DNA of 64,000 nt from Liolophura sinensis (lineage: Eukaryota; Mollusca; Polyplacophora; Chitonida; Chitonidae): NCBI RefSeq assembly GCF_032854445.1, contig NC_088302.1, forward strand, positions 23,263,788-23,327,787. Direction: 5' to 3'. The position numbers and the translations under genes are program-made. The first letter of the stretch is position 1. Every line of letters begins with the position of its first letter. Below the pieces are notes generated by a model. That model did no database searches, was not told where the DNA came from, and saw only the letters and a list, made by a program, of their open reading frames with translations. Shown here one piece after another: positions 45,123 to 57,240 of the stretch.

Positions 45123-47532
45123 CAATCGCTCAAGCTACGCATGCTGCCCAAGTTTGCCTGGGACGCACAGCCTCGAGGGCCACAAGTGTGTCGAGTTCAT
45201 TTCCCTATCAAATCCAATCATTATTATACGGCATTATAGCGTAATCATCCTGAGATCACTGCCACAGACCCGGGCTATGACCGAAGAGTGTGTGAGACGC
45301 GGTGGATGAGAGTGCTTTCATTGTCTGCCGATTACAACACGCTGGCAGGCACAGTTGACACACACGGTAACCCGAGGCAGCCTGCTCACCTGTACACACC
45401 TCCCTATAATGCAAATGTGAATGACACACCTGAGTGGATTAAGAGATCCCTGAACTACCCTGATCACTGCAAGCCGAAGACGCAGAGTGAATCACGGAAG
45501 TAATTAAAGAGTGCTTAAGAGATGTACTTCATCTGAAAGACGTCTGTAATCCTCGAAGATCTGATCCGAAGCCATAGCAAGTCCAGGACTTCATCATCCC
45601 TTCTGAAAAGGTTGATTTACGAACTAACTGGCCAGAGTTTCACACCCGACAGTGACCGGCTGGTACCATTATTGGTCTGATGCCAAGCCTAGGTTTTCCC
45701 GCCCATGGGACACATAGCCTCAAGGATAACAGCAATGCTAACACACTCAAATCAGTCAAGTCTGTAACCGTTTTGCTTCCTCATCACAACAGTTTTCCTA
45801 CACAGGCTCACTGACATGGAAGTTGTTCAGAGGTTTAATAATGACCTTGGACAAACAGATTGTGACTTGTGCCGCAAGGGAAAACAAATAGTCTCACCAT
45901 TAATTTGGCATTATCATTTAGCGACACAAGTTTCGAAACATAACATGAGGCAAAGTGTTTGATGACTGGCATCAATGTTCGCATGATCACACCGCCTAAG
46001 TAGAAAGTCATGTATGCTGTGATCAAAACCCTGTGAGGGATGGAGAGTTAGGGACTATGCAATGAGAAGGGGGTGGGGGGGGGACGATATATATGATCTG
46101 TGAAGGCTTACATCACATATACCAGACCAGCTGACAGCAGAGATAAAAGATAATGATGTCCATTACAAACCATCTCGTCCGCAACTAACAAATGTCATCT
46201 TGATGAAGAATCATCGCAACCAGACAAACTTAGTTCCACATTCACGTATAGGCACTGATCTCAGATGCGCTATACGCAGGCAATATTTTACGCAATCTCT
46301 TTGATATTTGTGGACAATCCGTCAATATCACGCAACGATTCCATACGGTGTCAGCAAAACAAAAGAAATTGATATCCAAATCAATCCCTTCCTACTACAT
46401 CAATCCAGACAATAAGTTAGGACATGTTCTCCAGTACTTTTTTAAAATGCACATTAAGAAATGACCTTAGATCTTCAGATTAAGGAGCAGAATAATCAAT
46501 TTTCACATGTGTAAGTTCTGACACAATAATTCTCATCTTGTCTCATCTTGGGTTTACCATGTACAGAAATGAAAACATGGGGAGTTCTAACAGGTTTCTT
46601 TCAAACAGATGTACAAAATATTCTGAAGGCGGTATTTACTCCTTGTCCTACGGACTTGAAAAAAAAACAAAAAAAAAAAAACTCCAAGACAATACAAAAC
46701 CAAGACAAAAAGCTGACACACTTCATCCAAATATTCTGACAGCTTTTAAAAAGAGATACCAGGAAAGCATCATTTTCATGAGGTTTGAAGGTAATTGATT
46801 TTGCGACGATATTGAACTAGCCTGTTGTGGTACAGCAATGGAGTGGTTATACAGTTGCAGTGCTTTAAGCCCACACTGCAGTGTTTAGTTAGCGCAAACT
46901 TAATTGGGTTAGAGTAAAGCCGTCCATTTACTGGCACATGTTGGCCTACAGTGAATCAATTGCAGAAACAAAGGATGGTAGATGATCCTAGGCAGGCATT
47001 TCTCAGCGACCTTTGAGTGTCCTAGCACTATCCGTCACAGTGCATACAGAGAACACGTCAGAGTGCGAGGTCTAAATCACTAGCTGTGTAAACCACACCA
47101 AAGCTGCATATGCACATTTTAAAATCCAGTCGTATAAAACACAACATGGAGATTCTTTGAACCTGATACACAACAAAGCATCAAAACTCTGATGTGACGA
47201 ATAGATTGATTTCTTCAAACACACACATGTAAGAAACACCAGCTGTCCTGAGTGTTTCTTTACTGCGGTAAATTCTACAATGTACTTCACACTCCATCTA
47301 TGGTATCATGCATCTATAATTGAGCATGGAAATATGTAAGTTTCAAAATGCAGACATAAATGAATAAGATGTGAAAAATGAAAATAAAACCTAGCTTCTA
47401 ACCTGAGCAGCATAAATGGAAATATAATAGGCCTCAGAAAAGCAAGACGCTGACAATTCTAAGTACCTGTATGCAGACAGATGAAAGCAATAGGTAAATA
47501 TTTGTATCAGCTTTCCAAAATCACAGAAAACA

Positions 47533-47581
<49 letters not shown>
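47533..47581. repeat. (AT)n(AC)n compound microsatellite
   Basis: About ten AT units followed by about fourteen AC units. Confidence 0.95.
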
Positions 47582-47584
<3 letters not shown>

Positions 47585-50205
47585 CTGCATCAATTCCAAT
47601 GACCCAAAACTCTCAACGTCACACAACCTTTTTCATTATTTTTATACATATATTAAAATAAGGTGATAATGCTTATCAAACCAATTACCAGAAATGACTC
47701 TTTGCAACAGATGTTCAATACTACAACATGAAAGTACATATATGTATTTGATTTTAATACAGTGAAAGGCAATGTAAGTAATCATTTTACCAATAAATAT
47801 ATTGGTCTGTTAAAGATTTTTGTCTGAAATTCTGAATATATATATGTATATTGCTCCGAGGCTGCTGAATATGTACACAAAATTGTCCATAGAAACATTT
47901 CTGATGACAAAATAAAAACTTTGGCTCACATACAAGGATGTCAGCATCATCAAAATGTATAACCTTCAATATCCACATAATATAATATATAATACTGAGT
48001 TTATAGTCTACCGTAAATACCCACAATAGCATTGTAACATAAATCTATAGGAGGCAAGGTTTTCTGGGTGTGGTGAAATGTGAGCAGATCTGAGCTGTTT
48101 AAACTGGAGACAAGCAAATTTCCTTCCACCCATCTCCATCGCCAAAACAGGTTTCTTCTTCCCGACTAGAGGCTTGAAAACTTCTCACATAATCATTCTA
48201 CATACTGACACACTAGGTAGCCTGGGGAGTTGTAGGGAAGCCAGAAAAACACTTTTAGCGGAGGATTTCTCACCTAGGCCCGACGCCCAGAGCTTTCATG
48301 TTAGGAGGGTAACAGCCACACTCTCTGAGCACAGATGTTCATGAGACAATTGTTTTTTTTCACCCATTGAGATAAAAAAAAAATAAAAAATAAATAAGAG
48401 CAAAGGGCCAGATAACATTAAACAATATTAAAGTAAATTTAAACTGCAAGACAGCACACGGGGTCTATGCTGCGATGGATTTCAAATGGCATTAGGGTTC
48501 ACAAAGGGAGAATTAAACCGAGGATTCAGGAAAAAAGCAAAAAAGAAATAAATAATTGATTAAAAATGCTGAGATTTCTGAGGACTTTTCTGTAAACTTT
48601 TGATAGTCCATTTGGAACACCACACCGATTAATGCTATAGCTATACATTTAAAATGTAATAAACCCAGTTTGAATCATCAGTAATGTGCTGAACTAGCTA
48701 TTAGAGATCAATACGTATATCAGGTTTAGCCTCCCTTGGCACCTTCCATGCACAATGGTGTAATAGCTATTAGGGCAGGGTTTCCTTCCTGTCTAAGTGG
48801 AGGCCATACCTGAGCACAATAGCTCACCTGTGAGGCAGGTAAAGCACCAGTACAAACACTGATTCTGTACAGCACATTAAAGCGTAACACCATTAGGGCC
48901 AGAGAGTCAAGGGGCAAGAGCAGTGGGTTGTACCCAGGTAAACTGAACCCTCTGGTCCCCACCCCTACCACATGTCATTAACATGACAGTATCAAGTGTG
49001 CTATCAATGGCTCACCAGTCCTTCACACTCCACTTATAATGGTCTAAAGCCATGCAGGTAATTAAAAAAAAAAAACAAAAAGATAATAAATAAAAAAATA
49101 AAAATGGAAAATACAAAAAGTTGCCAGACAAAGGGAATCCACTTCATTAGCCACGTGTCGTAAAAAGCTACCGATCAATTTCGAATGGAAATTAGAATCT
49201 GCCTCAGAATAGGCATTATTATCCGCAATGACATGAGACAAGCCATTAAGCTGTAAATACACCCATATCTCCCCACCTCCCACCCTCTCCCTTCCATCCA
49301 CGACCCTGCAAGAAGAGATACAGGTCTAAGCTGGATATACACAGTCAAGTTACAGGGAAAAGTTTATACATAATACATGTGTAACATTAAATCTAATGTC
49401 TGCCCCACAAAATGACCTTATGCTCCCTAACATATAGTAAATAACACAACCTTCGTTCCGTGAGTCAGACAGGCGCTTTCATGTATATATTCCTAAATAA
49501 CACATGAAGCCAGCCAGCCAACATACAGGGTCGCCTAACTGATTCATATCTGGCACTGGCCCTCTGGCGTAAACTGTAGAATGGACGTTCAGATATTGAC
49601 AAGCACATCACACTCAGATTAACAGATTTTCTGCGTGATAATATAATTAGTATTTTGGCTGACCATAACCTTTACACAAGAACGGGCAGATAAATGTAAA
49701 CTTTTGAAAAATCCAAAACAATTACATGAAGATAGAAGATTTCTTGCTCATTAGTAATACCTTCTTTGTAGCAGTGCAACACAGATGTAAGTAAAAGCTA
49801 ACTCTTTAAAGAAAAAGCAAAAAAATAATATAAAGAAGAAAGGTCAATTCCACATATTTTTTGAACCAGGTTGCCATGGTTTTCCTAATGGTGCTTACTT
49901 CGTTTTTTTTTTTGGTTAGCATCTGTAAGGCTTCCCCTCTGTGTCAATACTACATCTGCCCAAGTACTTCTTTAACAATGAGAAAAAAATCATTTCATAT
50001 AAGCAGATAAAATGAGGGTTCTAAGTTTTTATCAACATAGAGTATCAACATCAACATGAGATTTTCAATCTGGATTTATATTAACAGATGATTAAAGCTG
50101 TTAATTAGGCTTTGGCAGTTAATTGATCAGCAAAAATCAAGAAGATTTCAAAGGTACATGGGGGATGCCTATAGACTATTGAAAGCAATGATAGTACAGT
50201 AAGTT

Positions 50206-50475
50206 AACAATCCATGTTAAAAGGTAAGATGTCAAAAACTTGACCGATCAACCAACAGACAGAGGAACTACCAATAATCCATGTTAAAAGGTAAAATGTC
50301 AAAAACTTGACCAATCAACCAACAGACAGACAAACTAACAATAATCCATGTTAAAAGGTAAGATGTCAAAAACTTGACCGATCAACCAACAGACAGACAG
50401 ACTAACAATAATCCATGTTAAAAGGTAAGATGTCAAAAACTTGACCGATCAACCAACAGACAGACGGACTAACAG
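50206..50475. repeat. Tandem array, 67 bp x 4
   Basis: The unit begins AATCCATGTTAAAAGGTAAG, then ATGTCAAAAACTTGACCGAT and CAACCAACAGACAGACAGAC. Spacing is exactly 67 bp (50211, 50278, 50345, 50412 for TCCATG), and the copies are very similar, so the expansion is probably recent. Confidence 0.95.
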
Positions 50476-53400
50476 TACAACAGACAGTGTGACATAAAGA
50501 GTTGCTTGTAGGGGCTAATACCAAGAACAAAAGCAATCATGTTAACCCATTCCATCTGTAACTCGAGAACACTTGTCTCCAGCCATCTTCACCTTCCCCA
50601 TTATCTTAAGGGATACAGTGAGGTTGGCAGATTTACAGCTTAAATGTACCTTACGCCAAGCCGAGTAGAAAAAAAACACAGCCCAAGAACTACTCAGCTT
50701 CAGTTAGAGAAATTACCTCTTTGTTGCATGGAAATTCAATCGGAGGCGTAAGCCGATCCTGTTTTACGTCTGGACAGGATAAAAGCCAGGGTCCGTCTAG
50801 CAGAACAGTAAATACATTAATGATCCGTGTCCTATAGGCAATTTCCACTGTCCAGATTACCCAACAAAAGGGCCCTGGATCATCACTGTGATGTGATCAA
50901 ATTCAGGGGCGACCTTTGGTGTTAACACAGTGACGAAATCCTGACCAGAGCTACAATAAATCACAAGTCTAGTTAACCACTACAGCTGGATTAGTTGGGG
51001 CTTGACATACGTGCTTTAGGTTTATCCCTGTCTAAGGCTTAAAGCAGACTGGGGTTGTGCAGAAGAGATCCCTCCAGTGCAGGACCATCTGTAGGGCTTC
51101 CCCTCTGTGTCAATACCTTCAGCTCTGTCCGATAATCCCAAGGCTTCAACCATATAATAAAGCATACCTGGATGGACACCTGATCTGTGAGGGAATTAGG
51201 GGTGGCGTGAGCCCCCCACAGCCTCTGCCTCCAGCCCTACATGTACTTTCCCACTCACAGTCCTGTCTGATTATTTGAGTGAAGCTAGGGCCTGAACCTT
51301 GGCATTGTCAACTGCATGCTCACCAGTATGCTGAGAGTCTATAGGTGAATGCCAAACAACGGCCACCATGCAACGGAATGTCTCAGAGATATCAATAACT
51401 ATCTGTTTGCAAAAACAATAAATTCCCGTCATTATTAACACCTCAGCGCACCCTGATTACCGGAACTGCAAAATTTCCCCCGACAACAAATCAAGGCTTC
51501 TCCTCGCGGTTAAAAGTCACCGGGGTTTCTTGAAACAAAGAATGATACAGTTCTCATTTGGCATGGGGTCTCTACTAAACAATAGATCACCCAGGGGATA
51601 TACGGCTAAACCTTGCAGATAAAGGCAGGATGTACGTGCCGTCCCTACCTTTTGGACTCTCCCTGATTAGAAGTGTCTTTTGAGACTGTCAACCTTGTCT
51701 CCCGGCTGAGACGCCATACAGGCTTGTGCCATCTGTGCTGGGAGGCAACAAAGCAATAATGAGATTATTGTTTATAGGGAATCTGCCCAAATTAAGTCAG
51801 CGAGTCCTTACAATCTCTAGTAAACCAGATAAGCTTGTGGTGAAAGATTTCATTTCCCCTGACTTCTGCTCAACATGAAGCCATCATAATTTACAGCGAG
51901 ATTTAATCAAACTTAGAACAGAGAACATGACACTTAGTGCAATGGCACAATACTACACAGGGAATATTTCGAGTCAGTTTTTTCTTTTTTTTAATTAAAA
52001 GGAAAACAACAGAAATACTGTACGGATTCCTGAAATCCTTTTTCACACAAAAGCGAGTTCATTCTTCTATACAAAATTATCAGACTGCGAAAGATTATGT
52101 GAGAAGGATTCCTAATACTGCCACAGATTGCCATAGAAACTAATAGCAAAGACATTCGCATTGGCATCACAGAGGGACAAAAAGACAAAGGCTGTTATAA
52201 TGTGGTCATCAGTATTCTCATTACGAGCTGACCATCATTAATTGTGGCCATTAATCAAAACAAACAAAACGTTGTGTTCTTCGTGAATCACACACACATG
52301 CATTCCACAGAATGTGCTGGTATCATTTCAGCTCAAACTACAGCCTTGCTGCTGCCATGTCTGTACAAAAACGCTGATTGGAACTTATGCTATCTGTCGC
52401 TAGCATTACAGGATCCCTCAACAGAAAATATAAATCAAGCCGACGGTTAAATTGGGAGGTAAACGAAGGCAATCCGCAGTTGTTCAGTGTGTGTGAAATC
52501 TGAAGGGAGAGGAACGGTACATGTGAACAGAGCAACAGTGCTAATCTGGGCCTGCCGTAACACACTGATTCATAATTACACCTCGCAGTGTGGTTCACTA
52601 CATCTTAAAGGTGGTCCTAATTCCCTGTCCCCGCTGACGGAGGGGCAGACTAGTTGAGGGTGCCTGACTGAGATTATCAGCTGGTACAAACCCACTAATA
52701 GCACCACCATGTGGCACTCTTATACACTTCTGGGCAACCCCTAAATACCAAACTCTGTTTAATAATTCTTTAACAACATACAGACCTGCAATCATTGAAA
52801 GATAAATTCATCCTAGCAACACCAGATGCTCAAAGTATACTCAAAGCGCTTGTGCAAGACTAACATCTCGGATAAAGTATCAAAAGTGGCTGGAGCTACC
52901 AAGCATCAGTTGCTGATGTTTAGCAGTTCGATGTCTGAGCCTAGAACGATGATAACAGCTTATTACTACTGTACATGACAACGGTCTCCCTAAACTATAA
53001 CAGACTCCGACCAATGCAAATTTATCAAGCTCTTCTCATCCCATAACAGGCTTCATAAAAGCATTTCACAATACCTGAAGCTGAAGAAGGAAGTCTTCTG
53101 AATTAAAACAAAAAGCTTGAGCCCGAGATAATTCCCAAACATGAAGTTGTAAATGGCCGATCCTGAGGGACAAGGATTTGGGGTTAGATTCATGCAGAAT
53201 ATACAATGGATTCATCGTCTGGGGTCGGGCGATACGCTAATATACTTTATTGACCATATCTACTTATATAGGCACAGAAAATTGATATCCTTAGATGTTC
53301 AGGTTTACGGGCCTCCTGACATCAATAATCAGGACGATGTTGACCAAACTAAGTAGTTATACATGTTTTCAGAATCCCTTTTGTTAAAACTCCCAGACAA

Positions 53401-53637
53401 AGTGCTATAACATACAGACACAAACCAGTACAATATCCACTGTCACTCAAAATAACCAAAAATATGTTCTCAATCACCTGCCCTTAAAAAGGTGTTGATT
53501 ATAAATTGTGGTCTGTTTTCTTGATTAAGTCAGTGGAACCTTCAAATAAGTCTGAATAAGTCAATCCTTACAACATGAACAAAGTACACTTACATAGCTT
53601 TTCAAGTTTTGATTTAAGCTGTTAGCACCTTGACACT
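50476..53637. other. Non-coding stretch
   Basis: No gene recognised. A 30-bp segment at 51088-51117 (CATCTGTAGGGCTTCCCCTC...) repeats one at 49920-49950. Otherwise it is plain AT-rich sequence. Confidence 0.55.
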
Positions 53638-53752
53638 TAATTTATTTATTTGTTTATTAGATTGGTGTTTTACGCCGTACTCAAGACTATTTCACTTATA
53701 CGACAGCAACCAGCAATATGGTGGGAGGAAAGTGGGCAGAGCCCAGGGAAAT
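53638..53752 (-). mobile_element. SINE-A copy 8, 5'-truncated
   Basis: A tail plus about 100 bp of the 3' half (GATTGGTGTTTTACGCCGTA, CAGCAATATGGTGGGAGGAA, GGGCAGAGCCCAGGGAAATC). A 9-bp duplication CTTGACACT lies at 53629-53637 and 53753-53761. Truncation with a duplication points to incomplete reverse transcription at insertion, not later loss. Confidence 0.88.
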
Positions 53753-55315
53753 CTTGACACTAGTAGTTCAACCCATAAAGACCTTTAGATACGGTTTTAG
53801 TTCATGTCAAAATTTCTACAATGCATGAGTCTTAATTTAAGTTGGACAAGGGCTCTTCATGACTTCATTCTGCAAGAGTCCCGATAACCAATAAGGTTGA
53901 AGACTCAAAATCCTGCTCCCACTTGATTGGTTGGAGCTTTAGGTAATGAGGTTTGTCAATATTCTACTGAGGAATGGCTGTTTATGCCAGGTACTAAGTC
54001 TTCATATTCCCTTTCAGTCTGAACGCTGTCGTACAACTGAAAAATTCTTCAGTCACTTCAAAACAGCCTTAAATGTCTTGAGAAGATTTTGCTTTTTCAT
54101 TTGCAGGCATAGATGCCATAAAATTATACTTACTGACACAGAATTATAAGACAGTGAGCGCATTGTTTTTGCACATAATAGTGTAGCATTTTCAAGCCTT
54201 TGTACACTTGTGAAACAAATTCTAATTTTCGCTGTCTTAGCAAATAATGAGCCAAAATAATAGGCAATAGTTTTCTTCTTTTTGGTGGTGAAAATGTAGA
54301 CCAAAAAATAAACAAGTTCTCAGAAACAGCAAATTCTGTGTACACTTCAATTTCACATTGCAAGATCTGGTCACACACATGCTCAATTTCACAGCAGGAT
54401 AAGCATCTAGCGGAAGATATGTGGACTGTGATCTAGTGAAGCAACCAGAGGAAGATACAGCCTAAGCTGTGGGCTGGATTGAGAGATGGAAACCTACGGG
54501 GTTAATTGGGGAGGCAGATGAGGAGTGAAACGCGGTTAGCTGGAGACAAGCCGATACCCAGATCATTAAAGGGGGACAGCAGAAGGGCAAAAGATGGGCG
54601 AATTACCCCTCACCAAGTCACTGAATGTACCACAACACTATCAGCCTTCTGATTGCCACAACTATCTCATACTTGAGCTAATTTTCAGAATTCCTCAGCT
54701 AAGTGGACTGTGAAATATGTCTGACTACAGATGTGATGGCATTTGTACAGAGTTTTGCGTCCTGCTGAGGGCTGCTATGATGGAGAGAGCAGAGGATGGA
54801 CTGCAGGCCAATATACATATAACGAATTGGTTTGCAACCTTTAAAGACCGCTTTGGAATGACTTGCTACTTCCAATTAAGACTGTTAATGTGAAAGAAAA
54901 TCTTGTGTCTTGTTTGGCCAACAACTGCATGCAATTAAAAATATTACATGCATTTTTTTAGTATTCGGTAATAGCTAAGTGCATCAGGTTGGTGTATTTA
55001 TTTACATTTATATAAAGTGATTGCTGATTACCTTTTTCTTTTAAACAAATTTGACGAAATCGCCCTAACTCACTTTGCCGTCATCAAACTTGAATTTAAA
55101 ATACGTACATCTTTACATAGGTAAAAACGCAGTTGAAATTACGTATACATGATGCTGAACATCAGAGTAGAAAAAGATATGTAATTGTTGAACAATGTTG
55201 GGAATGTTAATCTCTCATCCAGGCTGTCTATTAGTTTGTATGCTATAACATTTACATATCAGCATGCCAAGAAAAGTTACTGTCTGTACAAGTACATTTT
55301 TGCGGCTTTAATTGG

Positions 55316-55985
55316 GATGGAAATTAAACATCACCAAATATGAGATACCCTTGATTATTATATGAAATTGTGATGGAAATCACACATTGACAAATATGAG
55401 ATACCCTTGATTATTATGTGAAATTGTGATGGAAATTACACATTGACAAATATGAGATACCATTGATTATTATACGAAATTGTGATGGAAATCACACATT
55501 GACAATTGTGAGAAACCCTTGATTGTAATATGAAATTGTGATGGAAATTACACATCAACAAATATAAGAAACCCTTGATTATATGAAATTGTGATGGAAA
55601 TTGCACATCAACAAATATGAGAAACCCTTGATTATTATACGAAATTTTGATGGAAATTACACATCAACAAATATGAGATACCCTTGATTATTATATGAAA
55701 TTTTGATGGAAATTAAACATCGACAATATGAGAAACCCTTAATTATTATGTGAAATTATGATGGAAATTGCACGTCAGCAAATATGAGAAACCCCTGATT
55801 ATTATATGAAATTGTGATGGAAATTACACATCGACAAATATGAGATACCCTTAATTATTATATGAAATTTTGATAGAAATCACACATCGACAATATGAGA
55901 AACCCTTGATTATTATATGAAATTGTGATGGAAATTGCACATTAACAAATATGAGAAACCCTTGATTATTACATGAAACTTTGAT
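55316..55985. repeat. AT-rich tandem array, 56 bp x 12
   Basis: The unit begins GATGGAAATTACACATCGAC, then AAATATGAGATACCCTTGAT and TATTATATGAAATTGT. About twelve copies with scattered substitutions and a few short deletions. A satellite-like block with no frame. Confidence 0.93.
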
Positions 55986-56755
55986 TTGACCATTTTTGAT
56001 TATGTAAGTTACTTACACATCAGCACTAGTAGAGGGAGAGCTAACATGTATAAAAACATAGGTGGGTCACGAATCTACTTACTCAACTCTCAGAGTGACT
56101 TAACTCATGGCTAAAAATATGAAATCCTTGGTTACAAATTAAAATGTGATCTGCTTTCAAGTCTTCAAAGCTTTTTCCCCCCAGGAGTCTACAAAGCATC
56201 ACACCAAATTTCTGCTACCACTGCAGCTTTTTTTTTGTCAAAATGTCACATGAATGTATATAAGTGACAAAAAAAAATGTCCATATCTCGTTAGGTTTGA
56301 GTTGAAATCAAGAATTAAGGGATGCATGGACTGGGGGGTGGGGGGAGGGAGTGAATTATGTTGCTGCAAATGGAGGTATTTCAATGCTACACATGAATAC
56401 ATCAAAGAACGTATGCTATATCACATATCCTAAAGCATATTAATCATGTCATATTACAAGCCCACATATATAGATTACATCGCATTTTCAATTTGTCCGG
56501 TAGTGGTTCAGGAGCAGCTTAAAGGTCACCAGACTGAGATATAAAACTGATTTTAAGTGCCAATGTGGTATGTACTGGAGGATAAGCCAAAACATGATCT
56601 TGTACCAGGGCACACATGTGTACATGACAACGGAGAGAGACAATGGAGAGTGACACGTCTCTGTTTCAAGAACATGTAAATCTGTGTTTACGAATCTTAT
56701 GTAGATTATACGGTGTGCATTATTGCCTGTTTTAAAAAACACAGGTGAAAACCTC

Positions 56756-57240
56756 AAGTCTGTGTTTTAAACGAATGTGAATGACTCTGCATGCTTTAAA
56801 CAAATGTAGATAAAAAGCCATAAGCCTTTATATTTTGCAAATGTAGATGAAAAGACTTACAAGTGTTTATTTTAAACCAATGCGGATTAAAAGCCATAAG
56901 CCTGTATATTATGGAAATACAGATGAAAAGACTTACAAGTGTCTATTTTAAACCAATGCGGATTAAAAGCCATAAGCCTGTATATTATGGAAATGCAGAT
57001 GAAAAGACTTACAAGTGTCTGTTTTAAACAAATGTAGATGAAATGCATCATCACTACTTTCAAAAAAGCCAACTTAGCCTCATAGGTTTTTGTTTTACAC
57101 AAATGTGGCTGAAAAGACATAAGCCTGTACTTTAAGAAAATGTAAACGAAAAGATTGCTCACTTCAAACAAATGCAAAGGAAAAGCCTCAAAAGCCTGTA
57201 TTTTAAGAAAATACGCACGTGAAAAATATCCTGCTTTGAT
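56756..57240. repeat. Tandem array, 76-bp dimer of two related ~38-bp units
   Basis: Two alternating half-units, one around CAATGCGGATTAAAAGCCAT and AAGCCTGTATATTATGG, the other around AAATGCAGATGAAAAGACTT and ACAAGTGTCTATTTTAAAC. The centre (56870-57020) is regular; the edges are degraded. The long antisense frame here is a product of the repeat. Confidence 0.85.

Larger units (their letters stand above)
38336..50203. other. Non-coding stretch
   Basis: No supportable gene. It includes A-rich tracts (41261-41286, 43268-43320), a 34-bp triplicate at 45027-45122, an (AT)n(AC)n run at 47533-47581 and a 14-base G-rich run near 46070. Donor-like sites on the minus strand, such as GATTCTCAGGTAAGAG near 42777 and CCTAGGTGAGAAA near 48271, are left unassigned. 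Confidence 0.6.

Noticed and set aside
44875-45309. 144-codon + strand frame with HQPCTYGYVHSASAM repeats
   Set aside because: It runs through the 34-bp tandem repeat; the flanking codons show no domain.
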